The position numbers were made by a program, and so were the translations under genes. A stretch of 64,000 bases of DNA from Bifidobacterium pseudocatenulatum DSM 20438 = JCM 1200 = LMG 10505 (GTDB lineage: Bacteria; Actinomycetota; Actinomycetes; Actinomycetales; Bifidobacteriaceae). Shown here one piece after another: positions 9,486 to 20,075 of this stretch (within the stretch, counting starts at the first letter, position 1; every line of letters begins with the position of its first letter). The notes under the pieces were generated by a model. The model made no database searches and was not told the DNA's origin. It worked only from the letters and a program-made list of their open reading frames with translations. The DNA is taken from assembly GCF_001025215.1 (NCBI RefSeq), contig NZ_AP012330.1:310001-374000 (forward strand). The letters are read 5' to 3'.

Positions 9486-10211
9486 ATGGAACACATACTT
9501 CAGGCGACCGATCTGGTCATGGATTATTCGACCCAACAGGCGACACCAAACGCCACACACATGCTGGCGCTCAATCACGTGGATTTCGGCATCCAGGCAG
9601 GCGAAAGCATCGCGGTCATGGGACCGTCCGGTTCCGGCAAATCGACGTTACTGCACGCACTCGCCGGCATCATCACCCCGACAGCCGGCAATGTGATGTT
9701 TCGCGGTGCCAACCTAGCGCGGTTGAGCGACGCTGACCGCACCAAACTGCGCCGCAGCGCCTTCGGCTTCGTCTTCCAATCCGGACAACTGCTGCCGGAA
9801 CTGCCGGCCATCGAAAACATCGCGTTGCCGATGATGCTGGGCGGCGCAAGCTACCAGCAGGCCACCGACATGGCCATGCTATGGCTGGAACGATTGGGAT
9901 TGCGCCAGCTCGCGCAACAACGTCCCGGCGAAATGAGCGGCGGCCAGATGCAGCGCATCGCCATCGCACGTGCGCTCGCCGCGCAGCCGGCAGTCATCTT
10001 CGCCGATGAACCGACCGGCGCGCTCGACCAGACCACCGGCCACGAAATCATGAGCATTCTCATGCGGACCGCACGACAGACCGGCGCGGCCGTGGTCGTG
10101 GTGACGCACGATTCGAACGTGGCCGCATTTTGCGATGCCACCGTTACCATGCGTGATGGCAGGTTGAGCTCGCCGCAGCAATCCCAACCTACCGCCGGAG
10201 GCGCACGATGA
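9486..10211 (+). CDS. ABC transporter ATP-binding protein (LolD/MacB/SalX type)
   Basis: A 241-residue nucleotide-binding subunit. Walker A is GPSGSGKSTLLHALAG (about residues 43-58), the Q-loop is FVFQSGQLLPELPAIENIALPMML, the ABC signature is MSGGQMQRIAIARAL, Walker B is PAVIFADEPTGALD, and the H-loop is VVVTHDS. The PTGALDQTTG extension is characteristic of the class that pairs with FtsX-like permeases, exporting peptides, lipids or antimicrobials, or acting as a mechanotransmission pump. It overlaps the permease gene by four bases (ATGA). No sensor kinase or response regulator lies next to it. Confidence 0.93.
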   Translation: MEHILQATDLVMDYSTQQATPNATHMLALNHVDFGIQAGESIAVMGPSGSGKSTLLHALAGIITPTAGNVMFRGANLARLSDADRTKLRRSAFGFVFQSGQLLPELPAIENIALPMMLGGASYQQATDMAMLWLERLGLRQLAQQRPGEMSGGQMQRIAIARALAAQPAVIFADEPTGALDQTTGHEIMSILMRTARQTGAAVVVVTHDSNVAAFCDATVTMRDGRLSSPQQSQPTAGGAR

Positions 10212-11713
10212 ACATGTTCCGATTATGGCGATTGTTCCACCGCTCCGGCACCCGCGGCACATCCGGCCGCACCTCTGCGCTGGCCATCGTTGCCTTCGCA
10301 TCCGCCACCGCCGTCTTCCTAACCGTGCTCGGAGGCCTGCATGGCTTCATCTGGCGGGCCTCCGCCGACCACACGTTCGGTTGCATGATCGATTCCAACA
10401 GGTGCGCTCCCGGTACATACGAAACATGGTCCAAAGCCCTGGCGCACGCCGACAAGCTCGTCGCCACGGTCGGCGACGGCCATTGGACGGCCGACCAGGC
10501 CACAGCCGTCATGAACACCTATTCCGACGGCTATGTGATGCTCGCCGCATTCGCCAGTCTGCTACTCATCGTGCCGTTCGTGGCGCTCGCCGGCTCGGCG
10601 GCCCGTCTCGCGGCCTCCCGCAGGGACGCACGTCTCGCCGCACTGCGACTTGCGGGCGCCACCACCGCGCAGGTCACGAAACTCACCGCGCTCGATGCGG
10701 GTGGCCAGGCTCTGCTTGGCGCGCTGGTCGGCATGGCCGGCTACTTCGCGCTGATACCAGCGATCATGCTGCTCGACTTCCAAAACCAGCATTTCACCTT
10801 CGAACAGTTGTGGGTGGGACTGCCTGCCCTGGCGGCTGTGACCGTCGGAGTCACGCTGCTTGCCTTGGTCTCCGCGCTGGCCGCCCTACGCCGCGTGGCC
10901 TTCACCCCGCTTGGCGTGACGCAACGTACCGGACAACCCATGCCGTCCGCATGGCGCGCACTGATTTTCCTTGCCGTGTTGGCCGTAGGCTACCTGCTGC
11001 TCAACAGCATCTCCGCATTCGCGCACTTGGGTCAGATGGTGGTCTATGCCATCATCTTCGGCGTCTTCTTCCTCGGCTTCGCCATGGTGAACGTCGTCGG
11101 TACCTGGGTGGTGGCGATGCGCGCCAGATCGCGTGCGAAACACCCGAAGGACGCGGCCACTATGATTGCCATGCGCCGTATCCTCGACAATCCCAAGCGT
11201 GCTTGGCGCAACGTGTCCGGCGTGGCGCTCGCTGTGTTCATCGCGGGGATGACGTCGGTGTGCGGATTGCTCGCCACCGGAATCGGAGGCAACCACGACC
11301 CGTTCGACCCATCTGTGCTGTACATGCGCGATATAGCGATGGGTGGTTTCCTGACGCTCGCCTTTGCCGCGGTGCTCGCCGCCGTCAGTTCCGGCGTGAT
11401 GCAGACGAGCAACGTCTACGACCAGGCCGACGAGTACCGCATGCTTGCGTTGGAAGGCACGGATGAGGCGACGCTCGACAAGGCACGCATGATGGAAGTG
11501 ATCACCCCGCTCAACACGGTGATGGCCGTTTCATTAGGGTGCTCGGTGTTGTTGCTGTTTCCGATTCTGGCAACGTCGTTGCTCAATCCGGCTTCGTTGC
11601 TTACGTTGGCCGCGGGAATCGGCTTGTGTTATGCGCTGATGGTGCTCGGAGGGTGTGCCGCGAATCATGCGGCGCACGGGCTCGGTCATGCCGGCTACCG
11701 TACGGACGATTGA
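10208..11713 (+). CDS. ABC transporter permease, FtsX/MacB-like
   Basis: A 501-residue membrane protein translated in overlap with the ATPase gene. Hydrophobic segments are seen near residues 20-40, 105-130, 170-195, 210-235, 255-275, 280-310, 340-360, 375-400, 440-460 and 465-485, so it is about twice the size of a simple four-helix FtsX subunit. The FtsX-type core is recognisable at ASLLLIVPFVALAGSAARLAASRRDARLAALRLAGATTAQVTKLTALDAGGQALLGALVG, the typical cytoplasmic loop and coupling helix. A short extracellular region with two Cys (FGCMIDSNRCAPG) follows the first segment. The substrate is unknown. Confidence 0.85.
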   Translation: MNMFRLWRLFHRSGTRGTSGRTSALAIVAFASATAVFLTVLGGLHGFIWRASADHTFGCMIDSNRCAPGTYETWSKALAHADKLVATVGDGHWTADQATAVMNTYSDGYVMLAAFASLLLIVPFVALAGSAARLAASRRDARLAALRLAGATTAQVTKLTALDAGGQALLGALVGMAGYFALIPAIMLLDFQNQHFTFEQLWVGLPALAAVTVGVTLLALVSALAALRRVAFTPLGVTQRTGQPMPSAWRALIFLAVLAVGYLLLNSISAFAHLGQMVVYAIIFGVFFLGFAMVNVVGTWVVAMRARSRAKHPKDAATMIAMRRILDNPKRAWRNVSGVALAVFIAGMTSVCGLLATGIGGNHDPFDPSVLYMRDIAMGGFLTLAFAAVLAAVSSGVMQTSNVYDQADEYRMLALEGTDEATLDKARMMEVITPLNTVMAVSLGCSVLLLFPILATSLLNPASLLTLAAGIGLCYALMVLGGCAANHAAHGLGHAGYRTDD

Positions 11714-11760
11714 TGGTCTCGCCGCGGCGGTCGTGGATACCGCGGCGAGGACTGGCGAGG

Positions 11761-12705
11761 TCAGCCGAGCAGCACCGCGATGATTGCGATGAAGATCGGT
11801 GAGGTCAGTGTCGAGAAGAGAATGCCGTCGCGTGCGAACGAGAGACCCACGTTGTACCGCGCCGCGTAGTTGTAGACGTTCTGCCCGGTCGGCAGGGCGG
11901 CGAGCACCACGCACGCGTACAATGTGGCGCCGCGGAAGCCCATCACGAAATACGACAGCAGGAACGCGATAATTGGCATCACGATGTTCTTCAATACCGC
12001 CACCGTGAACACCGCGGGAATATTCGACTTGTCCTGCAGCGGCTTCGTGCCGTGCAACGACATGCCGAATGCCATCAAAATCATTGGCACTGCGGAATCG
12101 CCGATCATGTCGATCGGATCGTAAATACAGTCCGGCACCACGAAATGACCGGTTTTTGCGGAAATCGCGGATACGGCGATGCCCAGCAGCGAACCGATAA
12201 GCAGCGGCTGATGCAGCGGCTGCTTCAGAATCTCCCTCGTGGAGACCTTGCCTTTGGTGGTCACATCGAGCACGGTCAGGCCGATCGGTGTGAACACCGC
12301 CTGTTGCATGACCAGAATCGGCGCGACCAAAGCGGGATTGCCCAGAATGTACGTGGCGATCGGCAGACCGATGTTGTTGGAGTTCAGATACAGCGAATTC
12401 AACGCGCCGATGGTGGCATCCGCCGCCTTCAGATGGAAGAACAGCCTATTGAGGATCAGAAACACCAATCCGACCAGCACGGCCGAGAAGAACGCCACAA
12501 CAATGGAGGAGTGGAATATCTCGAAGATTCTCTCCTTGGCCAGGATGGCAAACATCAGGCACGGGCTCGATACGAAAAAGCTGAACCTGTTGAGCACCAT
12601 CTGCGCGGTAGGTCCGCCTATGCGCATGCGCGCGGCCACGTAACCGGTGCCGATGACGATGCCAATGACGCAGAAGCCTTCCAATGCGCTTAACAGACCA
12701 GGCAT
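11761..12705 (-). CDS. AEC family permease (second copy)
   Basis: A 314-residue polytopic membrane protein of the auxin efflux carrier family, with about ten hydrophobic segments. Landmarks include LNRFSFFVSSPCLMFAIL, LNSNNIGLPIATYILG, VPMILMAFGMSLHG and VLAALPTGQNVYNYAARYNVG. It is transcribed against its neighbours and divergently from dapE. The start was placed at the ATG at 12703-12705 because AAAGGAAGAG lies just upstream and the protein then begins MPGLLSALEGF, like its relatives; the longer open frame upstream reads through dapE antisense and is spurious. It is clearly diverged from the AEC gene at 4012. The substrate cannot be inferred. Confidence 0.88.
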   Translation of the reverse strand: MPGLLSALEGFCVIGIVIGTGYVAARMRIGGPTAQMVLNRFSFFVSSPCLMFAILAKERIFEIFHSSIVVAFFSAVLVGLVFLILNRLFFHLKAADATIGALNSLYLNSNNIGLPIATYILGNPALVAPILVMQQAVFTPIGLTVLDVTTKGKVSTREILKQPLHQPLLIGSLLGIAVSAISAKTGHFVVPDCIYDPIDMIGDSAVPMILMAFGMSLHGTKPLQDKSNIPAVFTVAVLKNIVMPIIAFLLSYFVMGFRGATLYACVVLAALPTGQNVYNYAARYNVGLSFARDGILFSTLTSPIFIAIIAVLLG

Positions 12706-12834
12706 GACACTCTTCCTTTCGCTCTCGGCCGTTGGTTTGGCCGCTATCCAGTGTTGCACCATGCATATGGATAACATCCGATCCGTCTCAAAAGCGTTGT
12801 CGAACGGCGATGTCGGTTCCGGTGGTGCTGGATA

Positions 12835-14040
12835 ATGGGCGGTATGAACGAACTTGAGATTGGATTTTCCGCTTCCGCCACCAGGCAGGAGCAGCTGAAC
12901 GAGCTGATGACCCAGATCATGGGAACCTATTCCGTGAGCGACGACGAAGGGCCGTTGACCGACGCGGTCGAAGCGTTTTTGAATAAACAGCAGCATCTGA
13001 CAGTGCGCAGGCATGGCGATACGCTGGTCGCATCCACGAATTTTGGGCGTGAGCGTCGCGTGATCCTCGCCGGGCATCTCGACACGGTGCCGGTGATCGA
13101 CAATTTCCCGCCGCGTTGGCTGGAACCGGGCGATCCGCTGATTCGCGAGGATGTTGCCGCCGGCCATGGGCGGGAGCGCGTGATATGGGGGCGCGGTGCC
13201 ACCGATATGAAGGGCTCCGACGCGGTGATGATGTATTTGGCGGCTGCGTTGACGGATGCGAAATACGATCTGACATACGTGTTCTACGACCACGAAGAGG
13301 TTGCCGCCGAAAAGAACGGCCTACGCAAGGTGGTCGAGGCGCATCCTGATTGGATTTCCGGCGATTTTGCGATTATCGGGGAGCCAACCGATTGCGGTAT
13401 TGAAGGCGGCTGCAATGGCACGATGCGTTTCGACGTGATCACGCACGGCATTGCGGCGCATTCGGCGCGAGCGTGGATGGGCAAGAACGCCATTCATGCG
13501 GCCGCTGAGATTCTGAACCGGCTGAACGCTTATGAAAATCGTGCGATTGAAGTGGATGGCCTGACGTATCAGGAAGGCCTGAATGCCACGCTGATTTCGG
13601 GCGGCAAGGGCACGAATGTGATTCCTGATGAATGCCACGTGCATGTCAACTACCGTTTTGCCCCCGACAAGTCGTTGGCTGAGGCGAAGGCGCTGATGAT
13701 TGGCGCGGATGCCGGTGCGGAATTGGGCAATGGCGAGCATGTTGCCACAGGTGGCGTATTCGAAGGCTTCGGCATTGAAATGAAGGACGAGTCGCCTTCC
13801 GCACGTCCGGGGTTGACGTCGCCGCTCGCGCAGTCGCTGGTGAAATTGGTGCGCGAGCGCACGGGGCGTGAGCCTCTGGCCAAGCTTGGCTGGACGGATG
13901 TGGCGCGATTCTCGATGCTGGGCATTCCCGCGGTGAATCTGGGTGCGGGCAGTCCGTTGCTGGCGCACAAGCATGACGAGCAGCTGCCGGAATCGGATCT
14001 GCTGCTGATGGCCAACTTGCTTGAAGACTGGCTGAAGTAG
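12835..14040 (+). CDS. dapE: Succinyl-diaminopimelate desuccinylase
   Basis: An M20-family metallopeptidase of 401 residues (398 if the ATG at 12844 is used). It hydrolyses N-succinyl-LL-2,6-diaminopimelate in the succinylase branch of lysine biosynthesis. The metal-binding segments are LAGHLDTVPV near residue 84, WGRGATDMKGSDAVMM near residue 118, the catalytic EE pair in VFYDHEEVAAEKNG near 152, GEPTDCGIEGGCNG near 183, and the C-terminal His in PLLAHKHDEQLPESDL. The dimerisation domain lies between about 195 and 310. No strong ribosome site precedes 12835; GGGCGG before 12844 makes the downstream ATG a reasonable alternative. Confidence 0.9.
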   Translation: MGGMNELEIGFSASATRQEQLNELMTQIMGTYSVSDDEGPLTDAVEAFLNKQQHLTVRRHGDTLVASTNFGRERRVILAGHLDTVPVIDNFPPRWLEPGDPLIREDVAAGHGRERVIWGRGATDMKGSDAVMMYLAAALTDAKYDLTYVFYDHEEVAAEKNGLRKVVEAHPDWISGDFAIIGEPTDCGIEGGCNGTMRFDVITHGIAAHSARAWMGKNAIHAAAEILNRLNAYENRAIEVDGLTYQEGLNATLISGGKGTNVIPDECHVHVNYRFAPDKSLAEAKALMIGADAGAELGNGEHVATGGVFEGFGIEMKDESPSARPGLTSPLAQSLVKLVRERTGREPLAKLGWTDVARFSMLGIPAVNLGAGSPLLAHKHDEQLPESDLLLMANLLEDWLK

Positions 14041-14545
14041 CTGTCTGCTGCCTTTTTCTGCCTCCTGTTTCTGCCTGCTATCGGCTGTTTGTTGTTTTCC
14101 GTCTTCTGTCTGCACAAGTCGGATCGGCTGTCTGCACGAGTCGTAATCTGTGTCTGCATTTCTCGCGAATCGTGATTTCTTTCGACTTGTGCAGACGGAG
14201 CAACGACTTGTGTAGACGGGGCCTGGGATTTGCGGGCGGGGAAAGCAGGCGGTGAGTTGCAGGATCCGGAAAATTTCCCGTCATGTCACGTTCCGTTGTT
14301 TTTTGTGTCATACTTATAGACGGTGGTTCTGCAAATCACCAATGCATCCGATGGCGTTGATCCCCTCGCGTGAAGTTCATGTGTGTCCGCGAGCGCTGGT
14401 GTCCGCCGTCGCATGATGAGGACTTTTGACGGAAGTTGCTTCCTACGGGCGCCATGATGCGCGGCCACGGTGAGAGCGTGGTGTGAGAACCGTATGAGGC
14501 CTAAGCGTGGGCGGCGCGATTGCAGCGTGTCGTCGAGGAGCCATT
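14041..14545 (+). other. 505-bp intergenic region upstream of rne
   Basis: This stretch holds the palindromic GTCTGCAC element (annotated separately) and then the presumptive rne promoter and leader. An in-frame extension to GTG at 14507 exists, but GAGGAG before the GTG at 14546 gives the better start. TCATACTTATAG around 14308-14319 is a candidate -10 region without a clear -35. RNase E mRNAs of other bacteria carry long autoregulatory 5' leaders, and this leader could be similar, but I do not recognise a specific fold. Confidence 0.4.
14108..14217 (+). repeat. Double inverted repeat of the GTCTGCACAAGTCG element
   Basis: GTCTGCACAAGTCG (14108-14121) and GTCTGCACGAGTCG (14129-14142) are 21 bases apart. 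Their complements CGACTTGTGCAGAC (14183-14196) and CGACTTGTGTAGAC (14204-14217) are also 21 bases apart. The first left arm is an exact complement of the first right arm. A partial third left copy, GTCTGCATTTCTCG, starts at 14152. The arms could pair as a nested structure (outer with outer, inner with inner). A related hairpin occurs at 43419-43465. Confidence 0.8.
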
Positions 14546-17359
14546 GTGCCTAATACCAGTGAGGGCTTCGATCAGGTCGAAGCTTCGGCATCGCCTGAGC
14601 ATGCCGTGAATGTTGTGAAATTCGAGTCGGTCCAGTCCGATCCTGCCCCGCGTCGCCGTCGTGGCGGTCGTCGCGTGGTGCGTGGCGTGGGAGCTGCCGG
14701 TGCGTCCTTGGAGTTGAAGGTCGAGGAGCATGCTTCGGCTCCGCTGTTCGAGGAGCCGAAGTTGCCGGTTGCGCAACCTGCGCATGATACCGGTGATTCC
14801 GCTGATTCCGAGGGTATGACCCGTCCGACCCGTCGCCGTCGTCGTCCGGTCCAGTCCGATGATGATGTTCGTGAGATTGCCGACGAACGGCCGACGCGTT
14901 CTCGTCGCCGTCGTTCGGTGCAGGTTGAGGATGAGCAGGACGAGGATCGTCCGTCGCGTCGTCGCAGCCGTTTCGCCGATGATGCGGATGAGTACGATGA
15001 GATGCCGCGTCGTCGCGCTTCCGTCGATGATTCCCATGATGAGGAGTCGTCTGTGGAGCGTGCCTTGGATGCCGTCGATATGTTGCCGGAAGGCCATGAG
15101 GTCCGCCACAATCCGCGTCCGATGATGTCTCTGCTTTTCCAGGAGCCGGTTTTGCCGTCCGTTGCGGATTCCCGAGACAGGGCAGACGACGATCGCGACG
15201 ATTCCCGTAATGACCGCGGCGAGCGTAATGATCGCAATGCGCAGGACCATGACGATGAGCAGGATGAGGATCGTCCGTCACGTCGCCGTCGCCGCCGCAA
15301 TCGCGACGTTGCCGACGAAGAGCGTTCCGAAGACAATCGCAATGAACGCGATAATCGGGATAATCGCAATGATGATGCGGACAATGATGAGGAAGGCGGA
15401 TCTCGCAAGTCGCGTCGTTCCCGTCGTTTGAACGCGCAGGAGCGTCGTGCCGCAGCTGAAGTCGAACAGATCGAAGAGGATTTGATCCTCGACGATATTA
15501 CGTATGCGCCGATTGATGACGAAACCCGCAATCGTCATGACGATGATGACGACGAGCAGCCGACGCGCACCCGTCGTCGCCGTCGCAGCCGCGGCAATCG
15601 TGAGGAAGCCGACGAACAGCAGCGGGATAGCGATGAAGGCGAGTCCCGTCGTCGCCGTGAGGACGATGACGAGGATGAAGGCACGGTGACCCGTCGCCGT
15701 CGTCGCCGTCGTGGCGGTGCGAAGACGGATGAGACGGAAGAGCCGCTCGTGCGTCGTTCCCGCAAGCAGCAGTACATCGACGAGATCACCGACGTCGAAG
15801 GTTCCACCCGACTTGAGGCCAAGAAGCAGCGTCGCCGTGACAATCGCCGTGAGCGCAGCCGTCAAAGCCAGCTCATGGAGCAGGACTTCCTGGCTCGCCG
15901 CGAGCATGTCGACCGCCTGATGGTGGTGCGCGAACGCGAACGCCACACGCAGATTTCCGTGATCGAAGACAATGTGCTCGTCGAACATTACGTGTCCGAC
16001 ATTCAGGAAGTCGCCACTGTGGGCAACATCTATCTGGGCCGCGTGCAGAACGTGCTGCCGAGCATGGAAGCCGCGTTCGTCGACATTGGTCAGGCGCGTA
16101 ACGGCGTGCTCTATGCGGGTGAGGTGAACTGGGATTCCGCACGGTTGGAAGGCCAGCCTCGTCGCATCGAACTCGCGTTCAAGTCGGGGGACCCGGTGCT
16201 CGTGCAGGTCACCAAGGATCCGATCGGACATAAGGGTGCGCGACTGACCTCGCAGGTCACCCTTGCGGGCCGTTTCCTGGTGCTCGTGCCATCCGGTGGC
16301 ATGACGGGCGTGAGCCGCAAGCTCAGCGAGCGTGAACGTTCCCGCCTGAAGAACATCGTGTCGAAGGTCGCGCCGAAAGACATGGGCGTGATCATTCGTA
16401 CCGCAGCGGAAGGCGCCTCCGAAGAGGCGATCACCAAGGATCTTGAAAGCCTGGTGCGCCAGTGGGAACGCATCACCTCCAAGCGAGACGAATTCCTGCA
16501 CGGCAAGCGTCCGAAGCTGCTGCAAGGCGAGCCGGACGTGGCGATCCGCGTGGTGCGAGACATCTTCAACGACGACTTCTCCAAGATGATCGTTGAAGGT
16601 GACCGCGTGTACGGCCGTATCGAGGAATACCTCGACACCATGGCTCCCGACTTGAAGGACAAGCTCGAAAAGTGGGATCCGGCCGAACATGAAGGCAAAG
16701 ACGTGTTCGACAAGTGGCAGATCGACTCCCAGCTGCGCAAGGGCATGGAACGTCAGGTCTACCTGCCGTCGGGCGGCTCGATCGTGATCGACCGCACCGA
16801 AGCCATGACCACCATCGACGTGAATACCGGCCGTTTCATCGGCCGCGGCAAGAGTCTTGAGGAGACGGTGACCCGCTGCAACCTCGAAGCTTCCGAAGAG
16901 ATCGCACGTCAGCTGCGCCTGCGTGACATCGGCGGCATGGTGATGATCGACTTCGTCGACATGGTCATGCCAGCCAACCGTGATCTGGTGCTGCGCAGAC
17001 TGGTGGAATGCCTGGCCCGCGACCGCACCAAGCATCAGGTGGCCGAAGTCACTTCGCTTGGCCTGGTGCAGATGACGCGCAAGCGCATCGGACAGGGGCT
17101 GGTGGAAGCCTTTTCCGAGGAATGCCCGACCTGCAAGGGCCGCGGATTCATTCTTCACGACGAGCCGACCGTGTCCGCGGATTATGACGATCCGTACGCC
17201 CTGAAGGGCGGCGACCCGTTCGTCAAGACCAACAAGCATGGTCACGGCACGGACGTGCAGGTGCCGAAAGGCTCCTCGCCGGACGTGAAGGCCAAACTCG
17301 CACAGATCGCGGCGGCTGCCGTGGCCGCCAACAATGCGGAACTGGGCGAGGAAGCATAG
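14546..17359 (+). CDS. rne: Ribonuclease E/G family endoribonuclease
   Basis: This 937-residue endoribonuclease (GTG start after GAGGAG) initiates mRNA decay and processes rRNA and tRNA. The first ~440 residues are a low-complexity arm of alternating acidic and Arg-rich blocks, for example SRRRRRSVQVEDEQDEDRP and repeated DEDRPSRRR. The catalytic half follows: an S1 domain (about 478-540, beginning VGNIYLGRVQNVLPSMEAAFVDIG), the 5' sensor/RNase H-like region, the metal-binding segments IVIDRTEAMTTIDVNTGRF near 745 and MIDFVDM near 800, and the zinc-link CPTCKGRG near 859. As in other actinobacteria the scaffold-like arm is N-terminal rather than C-terminal. The similar arm on PNPase in this window is notable. 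Confidence 0.95.
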   Translation: MPNTSEGFDQVEASASPEHAVNVVKFESVQSDPAPRRRRGGRRVVRGVGAAGASLELKVEEHASAPLFEEPKLPVAQPAHDTGDSADSEGMTRPTRRRRRPVQSDDDVREIADERPTRSRRRRSVQVEDEQDEDRPSRRRSRFADDADEYDEMPRRRASVDDSHDEESSVERALDAVDMLPEGHEVRHNPRPMMSLLFQEPVLPSVADSRDRADDDRDDSRNDRGERNDRNAQDHDDEQDEDRPSRRRRRRNRDVADEERSEDNRNERDNRDNRNDDADNDEEGGSRKSRRSRRLNAQERRAAAEVEQIEEDLILDDITYAPIDDETRNRHDDDDDEQPTRTRRRRRSRGNREEADEQQRDSDEGESRRRREDDDEDEGTVTRRRRRRRGGAKTDETEEPLVRRSRKQQYIDEITDVEGSTRLEAKKQRRRDNRRERSRQSQLMEQDFLARREHVDRLMVVRERERHTQISVIEDNVLVEHYVSDIQEVATVGNIYLGRVQNVLPSMEAAFVDIGQARNGVLYAGEVNWDSARLEGQPRRIELAFKSGDPVLVQVTKDPIGHKGARLTSQVTLAGRFLVLVPSGGMTGVSRKLSERERSRLKNIVSKVAPKDMGVIIRTAAEGASEEAITKDLESLVRQWERITSKRDEFLHGKRPKLLQGEPDVAIRVVRDIFNDDFSKMIVEGDRVYGRIEEYLDTMAPDLKDKLEKWDPAEHEGKDVFDKWQIDSQLRKGMERQVYLPSGGSIVIDRTEAMTTIDVNTGRFIGRGKSLEETVTRCNLEASEEIARQLRLRDIGGMVMIDFVDMVMPANRDLVLRRLVECLARDRTKHQVAEVTSLGLVQMTRKRIGQGLVEAFSEECPTCKGRGFILHDEPTVSADYDDPYALKGGDPFVKTNKHGHGTDVQVPKGSSPDVKAKLAQIAAAAVAANNAELGEEA

Positions 17360-17409
17360 AAGAATAAATGATTATTCCGGTCTGTCAACCTGACACGCCG
17401 GAAACAGAC

Positions 17410-17438
17410 TTGCGGTTGTACGCGGGTATGTGTAAATT
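17410..17438 (+). promoter_or_regulatory. Putative promoter of rplU-rpmA
   Basis: TTGCGG (17410-17415) and TAAATT (17433-17438) are separated by 17 bases, 74 bases upstream of the rplU start. It lies just after a short hairpin (TTCCGG...CCGGAA, 17375-17403) that follows rne. Confidence 0.5.
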
Positions 17439-17511
17439 AGATTGCTGGTGTCTGGCCGCGAGGCTCGAACGTGCCGGGCAGTAAGCTTTCCAAGTTAATA
17501 AAGGAACGGAT

Positions 17512-17820
17512 ATGTACGCGATTGTGAAGGCCGGCGGCCATCAGGAAAAGGTTGAGGTCGGTGACGTCATCTACGTCAACCGTCTCGAGGCTAAGAAGGG
17601 CGAAACCGTGGAATTCCCGGTTGCTCTCGTTGTGGACGGCTCCAAGGTTGTCCTCGGTGCCAAGGATCTCGCCAACGTCAGCGTTAAGGCTGAGGTTGTC
17701 AACGATGAGGCCAAGGGTCCGAAGATCAGCATCATGAAGTATAAGAACAAGACCGGCGTTGCTCGTCGCAAGGGCCATCGCCAGCAGCTGACCGCTGTCA
17801 AGATCACGGCTATCGCCTGA
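17512..17820 (+). CDS. rplU: 50S ribosomal protein L21
   Basis: A 102-residue protein with the standard L21 sequence: [27 protein letters not shown] at the start and the [31 protein letters not shown] signature at the end, which binds 23S rRNA. It is followed 39 bases later by rpmA, the usual bacterial pair. The ribosome site AAAGGAA lies seven bases upstream. Confidence 0.98.
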   Translation: MYAIVKAGGHQEKVEVGDVIYVNRLEAKKGETVEFPVALVVDGSKVVLGAKDLANVSVKAEVVNDEAKGPKISIMKYKNKTGVARRKGHRQQLTAVKITAIA

Positions 17821-17859
17821 TTGGCGCAGGGTTAGAGTCAAGGACCGAAAGGAACAGAC

Positions 17860-18111
17860 ATGGCACATAAGAAGGGCGCGTCCAGCTCGCGCAACGGTCG
17901 CGATTCAAACGCGCAATACCTCGGTGTGAAGAAGTTCGGCGGCGAAGCCGTCGTGGCCGGCAACATCATCGTTCGTCAGCGTGGCACCAAGTTCCACCCG
18001 GGTGAGAACGTCGGCATGGGCAAGGACCACACCCTGTTCGCCCTCAAGGACGGCAGCGTGAAGTTCGGCGTGCGTCGTGACCGCAAGGTCGTCGACGTGA
18101 TTGCCGCCTGA
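17860..18111 (+). CDS. rpmA: 50S ribosomal protein L27
   Basis: An 83-residue protein that begins [29 protein letters not shown], with the conserved [36 protein letters not shown] core. L27 reaches the peptidyl-transferase centre with its N-terminus. The N-terminus here directly begins with the AHKKG form and has no Firmicute-type cleaved leader. It forms an operon with rplU and ends at a strong terminator. Confidence 0.98.
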   Translation: MAHKKGASSSRNGRDSNAQYLGVKKFGGEAVVAGNIIVRQRGTKFHPGENVGMGKDHTLFALKDGSVKFGVRRDRKVVDVIAA

Positions 18112-18138
18112 AATACGCGCAATTAACGCTTACAAGAT

Positions 18139-18174
18139 AAAGCCGCGCCCGTTATGGACGCGGCTTTTCTTTAT
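18139..18174 (+). terminator. Rho-independent terminator after rpmA
   Basis: AAGCCGCGCCC and GGACGCGGCTT pair around a short loop (one mismatch), followed by TTCTTTATTTT. Confidence 0.88.
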
Positions 18175-18294
18175 TTTGATGATTGCTGAGGATTGGTTTC
18201 CTTCAGCCCGTCCCAAACGTCACGTAACGTTGCATACAGTTGCATAAGACATATCAAACGGACAATAATCGGACCGTTTCGAACAAACGATTAA

Positions 18295-19995
<1,701 letters not shown>

Positions 19996-20004
19996 AAGCA
20001 GCAA

Positions 20005-20050
20005 AACGCCCGCTGATGTGCCGATTGGCATGTCGGCGGGTTTTCTTTTC
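20005..20050 (+). terminator. Rho-independent terminator after obgE
   Basis: CCCGCTGATGTGCC and GGCATGTCGGCGGG pair around GATT with one mismatch, followed by TTTTCTTTTC. It lies within the 80-base obgE-proB gap. Confidence 0.88.
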
Positions 20051-20075
20051 GGCCATTCGAACGCCTGGAGGAACC

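Noticed and set aside
11761..13293. 510-residue version of the minus-strand AEC gene
   Set aside because: The first ~196 residues read antisense through dapE and do not resemble a transporter. The ATG at 12703-12705 with AAAGGAAGAG gives the family N-terminus.
15278..17245. 655-residue open frame opposite rne
   Set aside because: Long antisense frames are expected opposite GC-rich genes with biased codons, and the translation shows no domain.
17375..17403. Rho-independent terminator after rne
   Set aside because: TTCCGG/CCGGAA with inner GTCA/TGAC forms a hairpin but there is no T run, and it lies directly before the likely rplU promoter, so I did not call it a terminator.
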